NCBI RefSeq assembly: GCF_004802635.2
Contig: NZ_CP046052.1
Span: forward strand, 4,277,001 to 4,341,000
Source of the DNA: Methylocystis heyeri
GTDB lineage: Bacteria; Pseudomonadota; Alphaproteobacteria; Rhizobiales; Beijerinckiaceae
Direction: 5' to 3'
Length of the DNA: 64,000 nucleotides
The translations under genes were made by a program, and so were the position numbers. Shown here one piece after another: positions 25,314 to 34,337 of the stretch (position 1 is the stretch's first letter; every line of letters begins with the position of its first letter). The notes under the pieces are model-generated. The model saw only the letters and a list, made by a program, of their open reading frames with translations, was not told the DNA's origin and made no database searches.

Positions 25314-26435
25314 ATGCCGTCGACCGAAAAAGCTGCGAATTCCGCCAAGACCGCCGCTTCCGCGACGCCGGCCAAGACAGGGGATCGGATCGCGGCTGAG
25401 CCCTCAGCCTCGATTAGCAAATCCGGCGCCGGTCCGAAAGAGGACGGCGAGAACGCGAGAAACGCTCCCAAGATCGTCTCCAGGAAAGCCGCCGGAGACG
25501 AGGTTTCGATTTTAGCCGCAGCGCCGAAACATCCGCAGGCCGAAGCCGCGGAAAAAGGGCGGGCCGCGAAAAATACCGAGGAGAAGGACAGCCATCCAGC
25601 CAGACAAAACGACACTGTCGCCTTGAACCCTGCCGCCGGCGTGCGGGCGCAAGCCCACGCGAAACCCTCGGCGGCGCCGATAACCCCAGCTGCGAGCGAA
25701 CCCATCCAAGTGGCAAAGAATAACTCCGAGATCGCGGCCAAGGCCGCCGCACCCAAGTCCATTCAGTCCACCGCGACCGCTGCTCCCGCCTCGGCCGGCG
25801 CCGGCGCCAAGGCGACCTCGCCTGCGAGCAAGACTCCGGCGACCGCCGCGAAGGCGCGCCCCGCCGGTCAAAAGCATGGGTTCAAGCAAAGCGAGTTCAT
25901 CGTCTACCCCGCCCATGGCGTGGGGCAGATCATCGGCATCGAGGTGCAGGAAGTCGCCGGCTTCAGCCTGGAGCTGTTCGTCGTCAGCTTCATCAAGGAC
26001 AAGATGATTCTCAAGGTGCCGACCAGCAAGGTCGTCAGCGTGGGAATGCGCAAGCTCGCCGATCAGGAAGTGGTCGAGAAGGCGCTGTCGACCTTGAGCG
26101 GCCGCGCCCGCGTCAAGCGGACCATGTGGTCCCGCCGCGCCCAGGAATATGAAGCCAAGATCAATTCGGGCGATCTCGTCACCATCGCCGAAGTCGTGCG
26201 CGACCTCTATCGTTCCGAGACCCAGCCCGAGCAATCCTACTCCGAGCGCCAGCTCTACGAGGCCGCGCTCGATCGCATGGCGCGCGAGGTCGCTGTGGTG
26301 CGCAAGCTGCTCGACGCGGAGGCCTTGAAGCTGATCGAGGCTTTCCTGCTCAAGGGTCCCCGGCGCAACTCGAAGAACGACGCAGACGTCGTCGCGGAGG
26401 ACGAATCCGACGCCGACGTGGATCGCGCCGCCTAA
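25314..26435 (+). CDS. carD: CarD-family transcription regulator with long low-complexity N-terminal extension
   Basis: 373 residues from the ATG at 25314 (GGGAG ten bases upstream). Residues about 190-340 are a CarD domain: the Tudor-like RNA-polymerase-interaction part (FIVYPAHGVGQIIGIEVQEV, FVVSFIKDKMILKVPTSKV) and a helical DNA-binding part (RTMWSRRAQEYEAKINSGD, RDLYRSETQPEQSYSERQLY). CarD stabilises open promoter complexes. Residues 1-188 are Ala/Lys/Pro/Ser-rich, with no predicted fold; typical CarD proteins are about 160-200 residues in total. An intrinsically disordered arm is the simplest reading. The GTG at 25305 is an alternative start. Confidence 0.9.
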   Translation: MPSTEKAANSAKTAASATPAKTGDRIAAEPSASISKSGAGPKEDGENARNAPKIVSRKAAGDEVSILAAAPKHPQAEAAEKGRAAKNTEEKDSHPARQNDTVALNPAAGVRAQAHAKPSAAPITPAASEPIQVAKNNSEIAAKAAAPKSIQSTATAAPASAGAGAKATSPASKTPATAAKARPAGQKHGFKQSEFIVYPAHGVGQIIGIEVQEVAGFSLELFVVSFIKDKMILKVPTSKVVSVGMRKLADQEVVEKALSTLSGRARVKRTMWSRRAQEYEAKINSGDLVTIAEVVRDLYRSETQPEQSYSERQLYEAALDRMAREVAVVRKLLDAEALKLIEAFLLKGPRRNSKNDADVVAEDESDADVDRAA

Positions 26436-26490
26436 GGCGCATTCGGTTTTGAGCGCGTCAAAACTGAAAGCGCTCAGAATTCATCAGAGA

Positions 26491-26526
26491 AAAAAGCCTC
26501 CCGGGAGCGGCTCGGGAGGCTTTTTT
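26491..26526 (+). terminator. Rho-independent terminator after carD
   Basis: Stem AAAAAGCCTCCCG (26491-26503) pairs with CGGGAGGCTTTTT (26513-26525) and ends in a T-run. It is near-symmetrical, so it could also stop transcription from the other direction. Confidence 0.9.
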
Positions 26527-26684
26527 GCGTCGGGTCCATATCTCATGCGACGCGGAGCGGCTTCGCATCTCCACGCTCCGGCGTTTTCTAAACTACAATT
26601 TAATTCATATTCGTCCGCCGGATTCTAATATTCGAAAAGCCAAGAATGAGCCCGGTCGCTGGGCCGCTTTGCAGGAAAGAAACG

Positions 26685-27227
26685 ATGAAAGATTCGATTG
26701 CCAGGAATTCGCCGAACGCAACCAGACTGCTGCTGGCGCAAGCCCCGTTTCTCGCCATGCTGGCCTGCGCTTTCTTCGGCGTCGCCTACACCAGCGTGTC
26801 GCGGCACGGGATGACCTTCTACTGGATGATTCTGGTTCCGGCGTTCGGTCTCGTTTGTGTGGCGACCGCGTGGCGCGAAAACGCCGAAGGCGCGAAGTGG
26901 CGGGCGGCGCTGCTCCAGGCCCTGCATTGGGGCGCAGTGATGCTCGCCATGAATCTCGCCCTGATGGCCGATGTGGAAAGGGCCATGAGCGCGGAGGCGA
27001 GCGCATTGGTGCTTCTCGTGATTCTGGCGCTGGGCGCAGCCACCGCGGGCCTGCATCTGCGGGCCTGGCCGATCGTCATCGTAGGCGGCGTGCTCGCGAT
27101 GGGCGTGCCGATATTCGCCTGGCTCGAGGAGCGCACGCTGCTTTTCGCGCTCGGGGGCGTCGGCGTCGCAGCCCTGGCCGCGATGGCGATTTCGGTCAGA
27201 AGCCGTCTTTCGGCCGCCCGGGGTTAG
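26685..27227 (+). CDS. Small integral membrane protein, unknown function
   Basis: 180 residues from the ATG at 26685 (CAGGAAAG upstream). About five or six hydrophobic segments (APFLAMLACAFFGVAYTSV, FYWMILVPAFGLVCVATAW, LHWGAVMLAMNLALMAD, ALVLLVILALGAATAGL, WPIVIVGGVLAMGVPIFAWL, LLFALGGVGVAALAAMAIS). No motif identifies a family. Single gene, flanked by the carD terminator and a repeat cluster. Confidence 0.7.
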   Translation: MKDSIARNSPNATRLLLAQAPFLAMLACAFFGVAYTSVSRHGMTFYWMILVPAFGLVCVATAWRENAEGAKWRAALLQALHWGAVMLAMNLALMADVERAMSAEASALVLLVILALGAATAGLHLRAWPIVIVGGVLAMGVPIFAWLEERTLLFALGGVGVAALAAMAISVRSRLSAARG

Positions 27228-27325
27228 AGCATGTTCCCAAAAAGCGCGAAGCGGTTTTTGGAACAGAACATGCCCCGTCAATGAGATTTGGAGCGCGTTC
27301 GACTGCGTTTAAACCGAACGCGCGT
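27226..27325. repeat. Pair of palindromic repeats
   Basis: Module one (27226-27274): AGCATGTTCCCAAAAA ... TTTTTGGAACAGAACATGC. Module two (27290-27324): GGAGCGCGTTCGACTG-CGTTTAAACCGAACGCGCG. Both modules recur as a pair at 45.3 kb, in other orientation and order. They lie between the membrane protein and the rpoH 3' end. Confidence 0.8.
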
Positions 27326-27414
27326 TTCCCACGCCGAACCGGCGCCCACCGCGGCTGGAAGCGCTATAGCGGTCGCCGCGCCCGAGGCGAGCCGGGCGCG
27401 CACATAGCGACGCG

Positions 27415-28296
27415 TCAGCGATGGGGGCTCTGCGCCGGCTCCTCTATGCCCTGGATATGCGAGAGCGCGCGGCGCAGCTTGCCGAGAGCCCGGTTTTCGA
27501 TCTGGCGCACGCGCTCTTTCGAAATCCCGAGCTCGTCGCCCAGCGTCTCGAGCGTAACCAGGCTCTCGCTGAGGCGGCGTTCCCGCACGATTCTGAGCTC
27601 GCGTTCGGTCAGCACCGCCAGGGCGTCTTTCAGCCAGCGCGCGCGCCGATCCGAGTCGACGTTTTCCTCGACCACTTCGTCGGGAAGCGGTTGCTCGTCC
27701 ACCAGAAAATCCATCTTCTCGGCTGTGCTGCTGGAGTCGGCGTCGAGGACCAGGGCGTTGAGCGAGGTGTCGCCGCCGCCGAGGCGGGAGTTCATCAGCT
27801 CGACGTCGGCCTGCGCCACGCCGAGCGCTTTGGCTATCGCCTGGAAGGCCGCGCCCGGCTCCCGCTCCTCTCCTCCCTGTGCGAGCCGCGCCCGCAGCCG
27901 CCTCAGGTTGAAAAACAGGGCTTTTTGGGTGGAGCTGGTTCCGCCCCGGACGATCGACCAATTGCGCAGCACATAGTCCTGGATGGAGGCCCTGATCCAC
28001 CAGGTGGCGTAAGTGGAGAAACGGACGTCGCGCTCGGGTTCGAAACGGGCGGCGGCTTCGAGCAGGCCGATATGGCCTTCCTGGACGAGATCGGCCGCCG
28101 CGAGGCCGTAATGGCGGAAGCGCCCGGCGAGGGCGATCACGAGACGCATATGCGCCCCGGTGAGCCGGTCGAGCGCCCGACGATCGCCGTGCTCGCGCCA
28201 GGCGACCGCCAGCTCTCTTTCTTCTTCGCGCTCGAGGAAAGGGGCAGCCATCGCGGCTCGGACCAGCTCGCGACTTACTCCGGGCAAATAAGCCAT
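27415..28296 (-). CDS. rpoH: RNA polymerase sigma-32-type factor (RpoH family)
   Basis: 293 residues from the ATG at 28296, preceded by GAGGGAG. Region 2 shows HMRLVIALAGRFRHYGLAAA-DLVQEGHIGLLEAAARFEPE, then FSTYATWWIRASIQDYVLRN-WSIVRGGTSSTQKALFFNLR, the RpoH-box area typical of heat-shock sigma factors. Region 4 has LTERELRIVRERRLSE and the HTH LETLGDELGISKERVRQIEN. Directs transcription of heat-shock or stress genes. Alphaproteobacteria often have several RpoH paralogues, and this could be RpoH2. An upstream Met at 28344 is an alternative start. Confidence 0.9.
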   Translation of the reverse strand: MAYLPGVSRELVRAAMAAPFLEREEERELAVAWREHGDRRALDRLTGAHMRLVIALAGRFRHYGLAAADLVQEGHIGLLEAAARFEPERDVRFSTYATWWIRASIQDYVLRNWSIVRGGTSSTQKALFFNLRRLRARLAQGGEEREPGAAFQAIAKALGVAQADVELMNSRLGGGDTSLNALVLDADSSSTAEKMDFLVDEQPLPDEVVEENVDSDRRARWLKDALAVLTERELRIVRERRLSESLVTLETLGDELGISKERVRQIENRALGKLRRALSHIQGIEEPAQSPHR

Positions 28297-28417
28297 CGCA
28301 AACTCCCTCGCCGATGCAGACGTGGGTTCGAAAACACGCGCCATCGTCGACGCTAGTTTTAGTTGTTCTAGACCGATAATCCCGCGACAGCCTGAATGGT
28401 TCCGGCCCGCGGGCGAT

Positions 28418-29905
28418 TCATTCAATTACAATCTTGTAATGTTCTCCCGGGACCAGCGCCGAATCCGGGTCGAGTTCATTGAGAAGAGTAAAGTATTCCG
28501 CCGGCCGGTTGGGAGTCACCATACGCGTGGACATTGCCGAAATCGTGTCCGCCGGCGCGGCGGCGACGACGCCGATCCTGAGCCCGCGGACATCGCGGGC
28601 TTCCTCGGGGGTCAGTCGATGGAAGGTCGCGATCGAGGCGTCGAAGCGCCGCTCGGCGTCCTCGTTCAGGGAGCGGACGGCGAAGATGAGCCTGTATAAT
28701 TCGTCGCCGAGCTGAACGACGGCGAGCCGGAAGTTCCATTCCCCGGCCCGCGCCGAAGCCGTAACCGCCGGCAATCCGTTGATTTCGGTCTTTTTGATGG
28801 AGGATTGCAGAAGGCCGTCGACCCATCCCGAGCCGACATAGCTCTCGAGCGATTGCCCGGCCGGCGTCCGCACGCTGTCGAGGCGCAGCGCTTCGTTGTC
28901 GGCGTCCCGAACGCCGAAAACGGCTTCGTTGGAGTTTTCCAGCAGGAAACCTTCCGGGGCCGTGAAGGCGAAGCGGAGCCTGGGATGGGAGAAATTGCGG
29001 CCGCGCACGAAGCCTTCGTTGGGGTCGTCGCCGAAAGCGAGGCCGTTGATCGAGGCGAGGTAGCCGTCGCGGTCGCGCTGGCCGGTTTCGGGCGCGCTGA
29101 TCTGGCGGGCGGCGGCGACGGCGCGCGCCACGCGGTCGGGCGTCGACGGATGGGTCGAGAGAATGTCGAAGTCGGCCGAGGATTTCTTCTTCGAGTAGAG
29201 AGAGGCGCGCAATTCCGCCGATTTGCCGAGCGAGGTCAGGAAGCGCGGAGCTCCATAGGGGTCGTAGCCGGCGCGCGCGATCACGCGCACCCCGATGGCG
29301 TCGGCCTCCAGTTCCTGCTGCCGGGAGAAACTCGCCACCGAAAGGCGCTGGGAGGAGCGGATTTCCTCGCCTCTCTCGCGGTTTTGAATGACCTCGGCGG
29401 CCTTGGTGATGACCGCGGCCTCGCGCTCCCGTTCCGCGCGCAGAGCGCTGTGCCGCGCGGTGACATGGGCGATTTCATGCGCCATCACCGCCGCGACTTC
29501 GGAAGCGTCGCTGGCGAGGGCCAGCAGGCCTCGGGTTATGTAGAGATTGCCCGAGGGCAGGGCGAAAGCGTTGACGACGGGCGTGTTGAGTATGGTGACC
29601 CTGTATGCGGGCTGGCCTGGAGTGTCGCTCGCGCGCGCGAGCTGGGCCAATATGCCGTTGAGGTAAGCCTCGGCCGCGGGAGCGGAATATTCGCCCCCGA
29701 ACTGGGCCACCAGCTCCTTGTGCTGGACGCTGTTGCGGTTGTCGGTTCGGGGTCCCGTCGCGGCGTGGCGCGGCGGACGCGCCGGCTGCGGAGAAAAAAT
29801 CTGGCCCTGCTGCTCGAGCTGGGCGCAGCCGGCGAGCGCGGCGACGCTCAACCAGACCGCAAGAATTCCTGCGCGCCGGAACGGCTTACGGAGCGGCGTC
29901 GCCAT
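28418..29905 (-). CDS. M48-family zinc metalloprotease, lipoprotein (BepA/YfgC-like)
   Basis: 495 residues from the ATG at 29905. A lipoprotein signal (AGILAVWLSVAALAGCAQ) places it in the periplasm, membrane-anchored. The Zn site HEIAH (VMAHEIAHVTARHSALRAER) and a later QELEADAIGVRVIARAGYD give the third ligand Glu. The C-terminal half is a separate domain ending in PNRPAEYFTLLNELDPDSAL-VPGEHYKIV, resembling a LysM-like end. Members degrade or help assemble outer-membrane proteins. Its start lies inside the 3' end of the upstream SNase-like gene (20-base overlap), so they are co-translated. Confidence 0.9.
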   Translation of the reverse strand: MATPLRKPFRRAGILAVWLSVAALAGCAQLEQQGQIFSPQPARPPRHAATGPRTDNRNSVQHKELVAQFGGEYSAPAAEAYLNGILAQLARASDTPGQPAYRVTILNTPVVNAFALPSGNLYITRGLLALASDASEVAAVMAHEIAHVTARHSALRAEREREAAVITKAAEVIQNRERGEEIRSSQRLSVASFSRQQELEADAIGVRVIARAGYDPYGAPRFLTSLGKSAELRASLYSKKKSSADFDILSTHPSTPDRVARAVAAARQISAPETGQRDRDGYLASINGLAFGDDPNEGFVRGRNFSHPRLRFAFTAPEGFLLENSNEAVFGVRDADNEALRLDSVRTPAGQSLESYVGSGWVDGLLQSSIKKTEINGLPAVTASARAGEWNFRLAVVQLGDELYRLIFAVRSLNEDAERRFDASIATFHRLTPEEARDVRGLRIGVVAAAPADTISAMSTRMVTPNRPAEYFTLLNELDPDSALVPGEHYKIVIE

Positions 29906-30761
29906 CGAGCAGTTCCAGTTCTGCAGGCGAGGCGATCTCCATGAGCAGTCCGTTATGCGTTTCAATCAACCCTCTCGCACGCAGGCGGCGCCCTTTCAGG
30001 GCCAAGGGACCGACGCCGCCCGCCTCAAATATAGCGAAATTTCGTCTGGAAATCATAACGGCGAATTTGGAGACGCCGCGGCGACCGAGGTTGAGATAGG
30101 CCGCGCGCCGCGATTCCCCCACGGATTGAACGACGCCCGAGACGACGACCATGCCTTTCCTTTCGGCGAGGCCGGCCATCGACGGGCTGTTGCCGGCGGC
30201 GCCGAAGTCGACGACGGGTTCGCTCGTCCATATCCCGAGATTTTTCTCCCGGGCGGGGGCTTCGGCGGCCTGGTAGAGTTTCGCGCAATCCGCCGCGGCG
30301 GGATCGGGCCGGAAACGCGCCAGGCCCTCCTGCAGCATGGCTGCGCCGACCAGGGCGAGCGGAGCCCCGGCCAAAGCGCGGTCGGGCGCCGCTGCATAGG
30401 CCGGATGACGGCCCCAGCGATCGGGCGCGGGCGAAAGCTCGGAAAGAAAGACCTGGTCGCCCTCCAGCAGCGCCGAAAGGCGGGACAGCGCCCGGGCGCG
30501 CAGCCCGGGGTCTTTGCCGCCCTGCGCGGGAAATTCGAGGCCGGCGAGAACGACCCGGCGTCCGTCGTCGAGCAGCAGGTCGAAGTCGTCGTCGACGAGC
30601 GCGACGACGGCGGGGCTGACCCCGGCGAGCGAACAGGGGCCGCTTTCACGGGCGGCGTCGACGCCCTGCGCCTGCGCCGGGACCGAAATCGCGGCGAGAA
30701 ACAAAGCCCGCGCCAGCGTCGATTCCGCCAAAAAAGCGGAGTCGTTCTGCGTTCGTGTCAC
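29886..30761 (-). CDS. Exported thermonuclease (SNase)-like protein
   Basis: 291 residues from a GTG start at 30761, with an N-terminal signal (TLARALFLAAISVPAQAQG). The body has the SNase-fold pattern: DDDFDLLLDDGRRVVLAGLE-FP, a charged helix (ALSRLSALLEGDQVFL), WGRHPAYAAA, and a C-terminal helix AREKNLGIW. The strict catalytic Arg/Glu/Arg set of staphylococcal nuclease is not clearly present, so catalysis is uncertain. A second small beta domain (GMVVVSGVVQSVGESRRAAY-LNLGRRGVSKFAV) follows. In an operon with the M48 protease. Confidence 0.75.
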   Translation of the reverse strand: MTRTQNDSAFLAESTLARALFLAAISVPAQAQGVDAARESGPCSLAGVSPAVVALVDDDFDLLLDDGRRVVLAGLEFPAQGGKDPGLRARALSRLSALLEGDQVFLSELSPAPDRWGRHPAYAAAPDRALAGAPLALVGAAMLQEGLARFRPDPAAADCAKLYQAAEAPAREKNLGIWTSEPVVDFGAAGNSPSMAGLAERKGMVVVSGVVQSVGESRRAAYLNLGRRGVSKFAVMISRRNFAIFEAGGVGPLALKGRRLRARGLIETHNGLLMEIASPAELELLDGDAAP

Positions 30762-30845
30762 TTTCTTTGCTCCGGCGCGGCGTCCCGATACTGAATTTTA
30801 ACCATGATTTTCTAAAAGTTTCTCATTCCCGACTGGAGAAATTCC

Positions 30846-31814
30846 ATGCGCGCCTTCGTTTGGTTCGCTACCGCCGCCGCCGTAGTAGCGAACGTCCCAC
30901 TGGCCAATTCCTCGCCCCTTTATAACGTCCCGTCCGAAACGTATAGGGCCGCCCCCGTCGAATCGCCGGTGGCGCTTCGGCCCACCCTTTCCGCGGTGGA
31001 GCCGCCGGCGCCGCTTTCGCCGTGGAGCGGGTTTTCGGTCGGCATAAATCTCGGCGGAGCCTGGGCCGGCGCCGACGGCGCCCAGATGAGCGTCCTGCCG
31101 ACCCTTCCGGGCGCAGACCCCGCCTTCGGCAGGGTGCTCACCTCGAATGTCACGTCGACGTTCGGCGGCTTCATCGGCGGCGCGCAGATCGGCTACACGC
31201 AGCGCCTCGCCAACGGGATGGTCCTCGGCGCAGAGGCTGACTTCCAGGGGCTGACCGGCAAGCAATCGGGCTGGATGTCGGGCGTCACCGCCGATAAATT
31301 CGTCCAGCAGACGACCGACGTGGGAGCGGCGACCTTCTCGAAAGGGCTCAATTACCTCGGCACAGTGCGCGCGCGCATGGGTTATGAGGTCGCGCCCAAT
31401 ATCCTCGCCTATATGACCGGCGGCCTCGCCTATGGCCAGACCACCTTCAACGCGAGCAGCTCGGCGATCTGGCTCAACCCTCTGCAGGTTCCGCTCGCGA
31501 CCGCGGTGAGCAGCCCGACCACATTCTCCGGCATGAGAACCGGCTGGACGCTGGGCGGCGGCGTGGAGTTTCCGATCTGGACCAACCTGACCGCCAAGAT
31601 CGAATATCTCTATTATGACCTCGGCTGGGTCTACACCAAGGCTCCCTTCATCAGCAACACAGTGGGAAATTTCCCCAGCGCCTTCGGAACCTCGGTGGTC
31701 TCGGTGGCCAATGCGCGTTACAGCGGGAGCATCGCCCGCTTCGGCCTCAACTACCATTTCAACATGCCGATGCCGACACTGGCGCCCATCGGCCCGATAT
31801 CGGCGCAGTTCTAG
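30846..31814 (+). CDS. Outer-membrane beta-barrel protein (Omp25/porin-like)
   Basis: 322 residues with a signal peptide (MRAFVWFATAAAVVANVPLANS). The mature part has an N-terminal Pro-rich linker then alternating strands ending in aromatic residues (WSGFSVGINLGGAWAGADGA, FGGFIGGAQIGYTQRLANGM, VLGAEADFQG, LNYLGTVRARMGYEVAPNIL, YMTGGLAYGQTTF, WTLGGGVEFPIWTNLTAKIE-YLYYDLG) and a final strand ARFGLNYHFN. This is the Omp25/Omp31-type eight-stranded barrel pattern common in Rhizobiales. GGAGAA precedes the ATG. A terminator follows. Confidence 0.88.
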   Translation: MRAFVWFATAAAVVANVPLANSSPLYNVPSETYRAAPVESPVALRPTLSAVEPPAPLSPWSGFSVGINLGGAWAGADGAQMSVLPTLPGADPAFGRVLTSNVTSTFGGFIGGAQIGYTQRLANGMVLGAEADFQGLTGKQSGWMSGVTADKFVQQTTDVGAATFSKGLNYLGTVRARMGYEVAPNILAYMTGGLAYGQTTFNASSSAIWLNPLQVPLATAVSSPTTFSGMRTGWTLGGGVEFPIWTNLTAKIEYLYYDLGWVYTKAPFISNTVGNFPSAFGTSVVSVANARYSGSIARFGLNYHFNMPMPTLAPIGPISAQF

Positions 31815-31838
31815 CCCTTTTTCTTCAGTCGGGCGGAG

Positions 31839-31866
31839 CGGCGGGGCGCGCGGCCCCGCCGTTTTT
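31839..31866 (+). terminator. Rho-independent terminator after the outer-membrane protein gene
   Basis: Stem CGGCGGGGC (31839-31847) pairs with GCCCCGCCG (31853-31861), followed by TTTTT. Confidence 0.85.
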
Positions 31867-31998
31867 GTTCGTGCGTCCGAGCGGGCCGGGGAAAGCGTGA
31901 ATTCGACAATTCTTTCGCAGCCAAAGGCTTGTGTCGCGAGGGCCGGCCGGAATATTGTTGCTGCAGCGCAATAGGCGGTGCGCGCGAAAGAGGTTGCG

Positions 31999-34281
31999 AT
32001 GGTCGAGAAAAAAGGCTCGGCGCCGGAGCGTCCGGTCGTCACCGACAAGGAAGCCTTGCTGTTTCATTCTCGCGGTCGCCCGGGCAAACTCGCCGTCGTC
32101 GCGACCAAGCCGATGGCGACGCAGCGCGATCTTTCGCTCGCTTATTCTCCCGGCGTCGCGGCGCCGGTGCACGCCATCGCGCAGGACGCTTCGCTCGCCT
32201 TCGACTACACCGTCAGGGGCAATATGGTCGCCGTCATCACCAATGGCACGGCGATCCTGGGGCTCGGCGATCTCGGCGCCCTCGCCGCAAAGCCGGTAAT
32301 GGAAGGAAAAGCCGCGCTGTTCAAGCGCTTCGCCGACATCGATTCGATCGACCTCGAAGTAGACACGAGGGACGTCGACGAATTCGTCAACGCCGTGCGC
32401 TACCTCGGACCCTCGTTCGGCGGGGTGAATCTCGAGGACATCAAAGCTCCCGAATGTTTCATCATCGAGGAGCGTCTTCGCGAACTCATGGACATTCCCG
32501 TGTTCCATGACGACCAGCATGGAACCGCGATCATCTCCTCGGCCGGCCTCATCAATGCGCTGCTGCTGACGGGACGCGACATCAGGAAGACCAGACTGGT
32601 CTGCAACGGCGCCGGAGCCGCCGGCATAGCCTGCCTCGAACTCGCCAAGGCGCTCGGCTTCGATCCCGCCAATGTCACTCTCTGCGACACCAAAGGTGTG
32701 ATCTACCGGGGCCGCAGCGAGGGCATGAACCAATGGAAGAGCGCCCATGCGGTCGAGACGAGCGCCCGCACGCTGGCCGAGGCCCTCGAAGGCGCCGATA
32801 TTTTCTTCGGGCTCTCGGTCAAAGGCGCCCTGACCCCCGACATGCTGAAGGGAATGGCGAAGGACCCGATCGTTTTCGCCATGGCCAATCCCGATCCCGA
32901 GATCCTGCCCGAAGAGGCGCTGGCGGTCCGCCCCGACGCCATCGTCGCGACCGGGCGCTCGGATTACCCCAACCAGATCAACAACGTCCTCGGCTTCCCC
33001 TATATTTTCCGCGGCGCGCTCGACGTGCGCGCCAGAACCATCAACATGGAGATGAAGATCGCGGCGGCCAAGGCGCTGGCGCAGCTGGCGCGGGAGGACG
33101 TGCCCGACGAAGTAGCCAACGCCTATCGCGGCGCGCGTCCGCGTTTCGGCCGCGATTATCTGATCCCCGCGCCTTTCGATCCGCGGTTGATTTCAGTGGT
33201 GCCGCCGGCGGTCGCCGAGGCGGCGATGGAGTCGGGGGTCGCGCGGCGGCCCATCGTGGACATGAAGCACTATCGGGCGGAGCTTTGGGCGCGTCGCGAT
33301 CCGGTGGCCGCCGTCATGCAGACGGTTTACGAGCGGGTGCGCCTCAGCCCGAAGCGCGTCGTTTTCGCCGAGGGCGAAGAAGAGCAGGTGATCCGGGCGG
33401 CGCTGGCATTCGTGAACCAGGGCCTTGGCCGCGCGATTCTGGTCGGGCGCGAGGACCGAGTCCTGAGCACGGCCAAGGAGGCGGGGCTCGATCTCGGCGA
33501 CCGAATCGAGATCCACAACGCCAAACTGTCTTCGCGGAACGCCGTCTATGCGGAATTTCTGTTCGAGCGCCTGCAACGCAAGGGCTTCCTGTTCCGCGAC
33601 TGCCAGCGCCTCATCAACACCGACCGCAACCACTTCGCCGCCGCCATGGTCGCGCAAGGCGACGCGGATGCGATGGTCACGGGCGTCACCCGCAATTTTT
33701 CCAACGCGCTGCAGGACGTTAGCCATGTGGTGGATCAGAAGCCGGGGCATCGCCTGATCGGCGCCTCGCTGGTTCTCGCCAGCGGGCGCGTCGTCGTGGT
33801 CGCGGACACCGCCATCACCGAAATGCCGGAAGCGTCCGACCTCGCCGAAATCGCGATCGAGGCGGCCGGCGTCGCGAGGCGCATCGGGCTGGAGCCGCGG
33901 GTGGCCATGCTCGCCTTTTCCACTTTCGGCTATCCGCCCGGCGAGCGCACCGCCCGCGTGCACGAGGCGGTTCGCATATTGGACCAGCGCCGGGTGGACT
34001 TCGCCTATGAGGGCGAAATGGGCGCGGATATAGCGCTCAACCGGCAGCTCATGGCCGCCTATCCCTTCTGTCGCCTGAAGGACACGGCCAACGTGCTTGT
34101 CATGCCAGCGTTTCATTCCGCCGCTATCTCGACTAAGATGCTTCAGGAACTGGGTGGAGCGACGGTGCTCGGGCCACTGATCGTGGGGCTCGACAAACCG
34201 ATCCAGATCGTTCAACTGGGAGCTACGGACGCTGAACTCGTCAATATGGCGGCGCTCGCCGCATTTGGCGTCGGCGGCTGA
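31999..34281 (+). CDS. maeB: NADP-dependent malic enzyme with phosphotransacetylase-like domain (MaeB)
   Basis: Oxidative decarboxylation of malate to pyruvate. 760 residues from the ATG at 31999 (AAGAGG upstream). Residues about 1-430 are the malic enzyme part: LAYSPGVAAPVHAIAQD, VFHDDQHGTAIISSAGLINA, the NAD(P) loop VCNGAGAAGIACLELAKALG. Residues about 435-760 resemble phosphate acetyl/butyryltransferase (RVVFAEGEEEQVIRAALAFV, GEMGADIALNRQLMAAYPF, LGGATVLGPLIVGLDKPIQI), a regulatory domain without transacetylase activity in known hybrids. Single gene. Fits a carbon metabolism using C4 acids made by the ethylmalonyl-CoA pathway. Confidence 0.95.
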   Translation: MVEKKGSAPERPVVTDKEALLFHSRGRPGKLAVVATKPMATQRDLSLAYSPGVAAPVHAIAQDASLAFDYTVRGNMVAVITNGTAILGLGDLGALAAKPVMEGKAALFKRFADIDSIDLEVDTRDVDEFVNAVRYLGPSFGGVNLEDIKAPECFIIEERLRELMDIPVFHDDQHGTAIISSAGLINALLLTGRDIRKTRLVCNGAGAAGIACLELAKALGFDPANVTLCDTKGVIYRGRSEGMNQWKSAHAVETSARTLAEALEGADIFFGLSVKGALTPDMLKGMAKDPIVFAMANPDPEILPEEALAVRPDAIVATGRSDYPNQINNVLGFPYIFRGALDVRARTINMEMKIAAAKALAQLAREDVPDEVANAYRGARPRFGRDYLIPAPFDPRLISVVPPAVAEAAMESGVARRPIVDMKHYRAELWARRDPVAAVMQTVYERVRLSPKRVVFAEGEEEQVIRAALAFVNQGLGRAILVGREDRVLSTAKEAGLDLGDRIEIHNAKLSSRNAVYAEFLFERLQRKGFLFRDCQRLINTDRNHFAAAMVAQGDADAMVTGVTRNFSNALQDVSHVVDQKPGHRLIGASLVLASGRVVVVADTAITEMPEASDLAEIAIEAAGVARRIGLEPRVAMLAFSTFGYPPGERTARVHEAVRILDQRRVDFAYEGEMGADIALNRQLMAAYPFCRLKDTANVLVMPAFHSAAISTKMLQELGGATVLGPLIVGLDKPIQIVQLGATDAELVNMAALAAFGVGG

Positions 34282-34337
34282 AGCAGGCCGAATTTGCGGC
34301 GGTCTGGACCCCCTTAAGCGCTGAAAGATAAAAGCTT

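Noticed and set aside
26525-27976. 483-codon plus-strand frame crossing the membrane-protein gene and the rpoH region.
   Set aside because: It crosses a terminator, repeats and an antisense sigma factor; Arg/Ser-rich shadow sequence.
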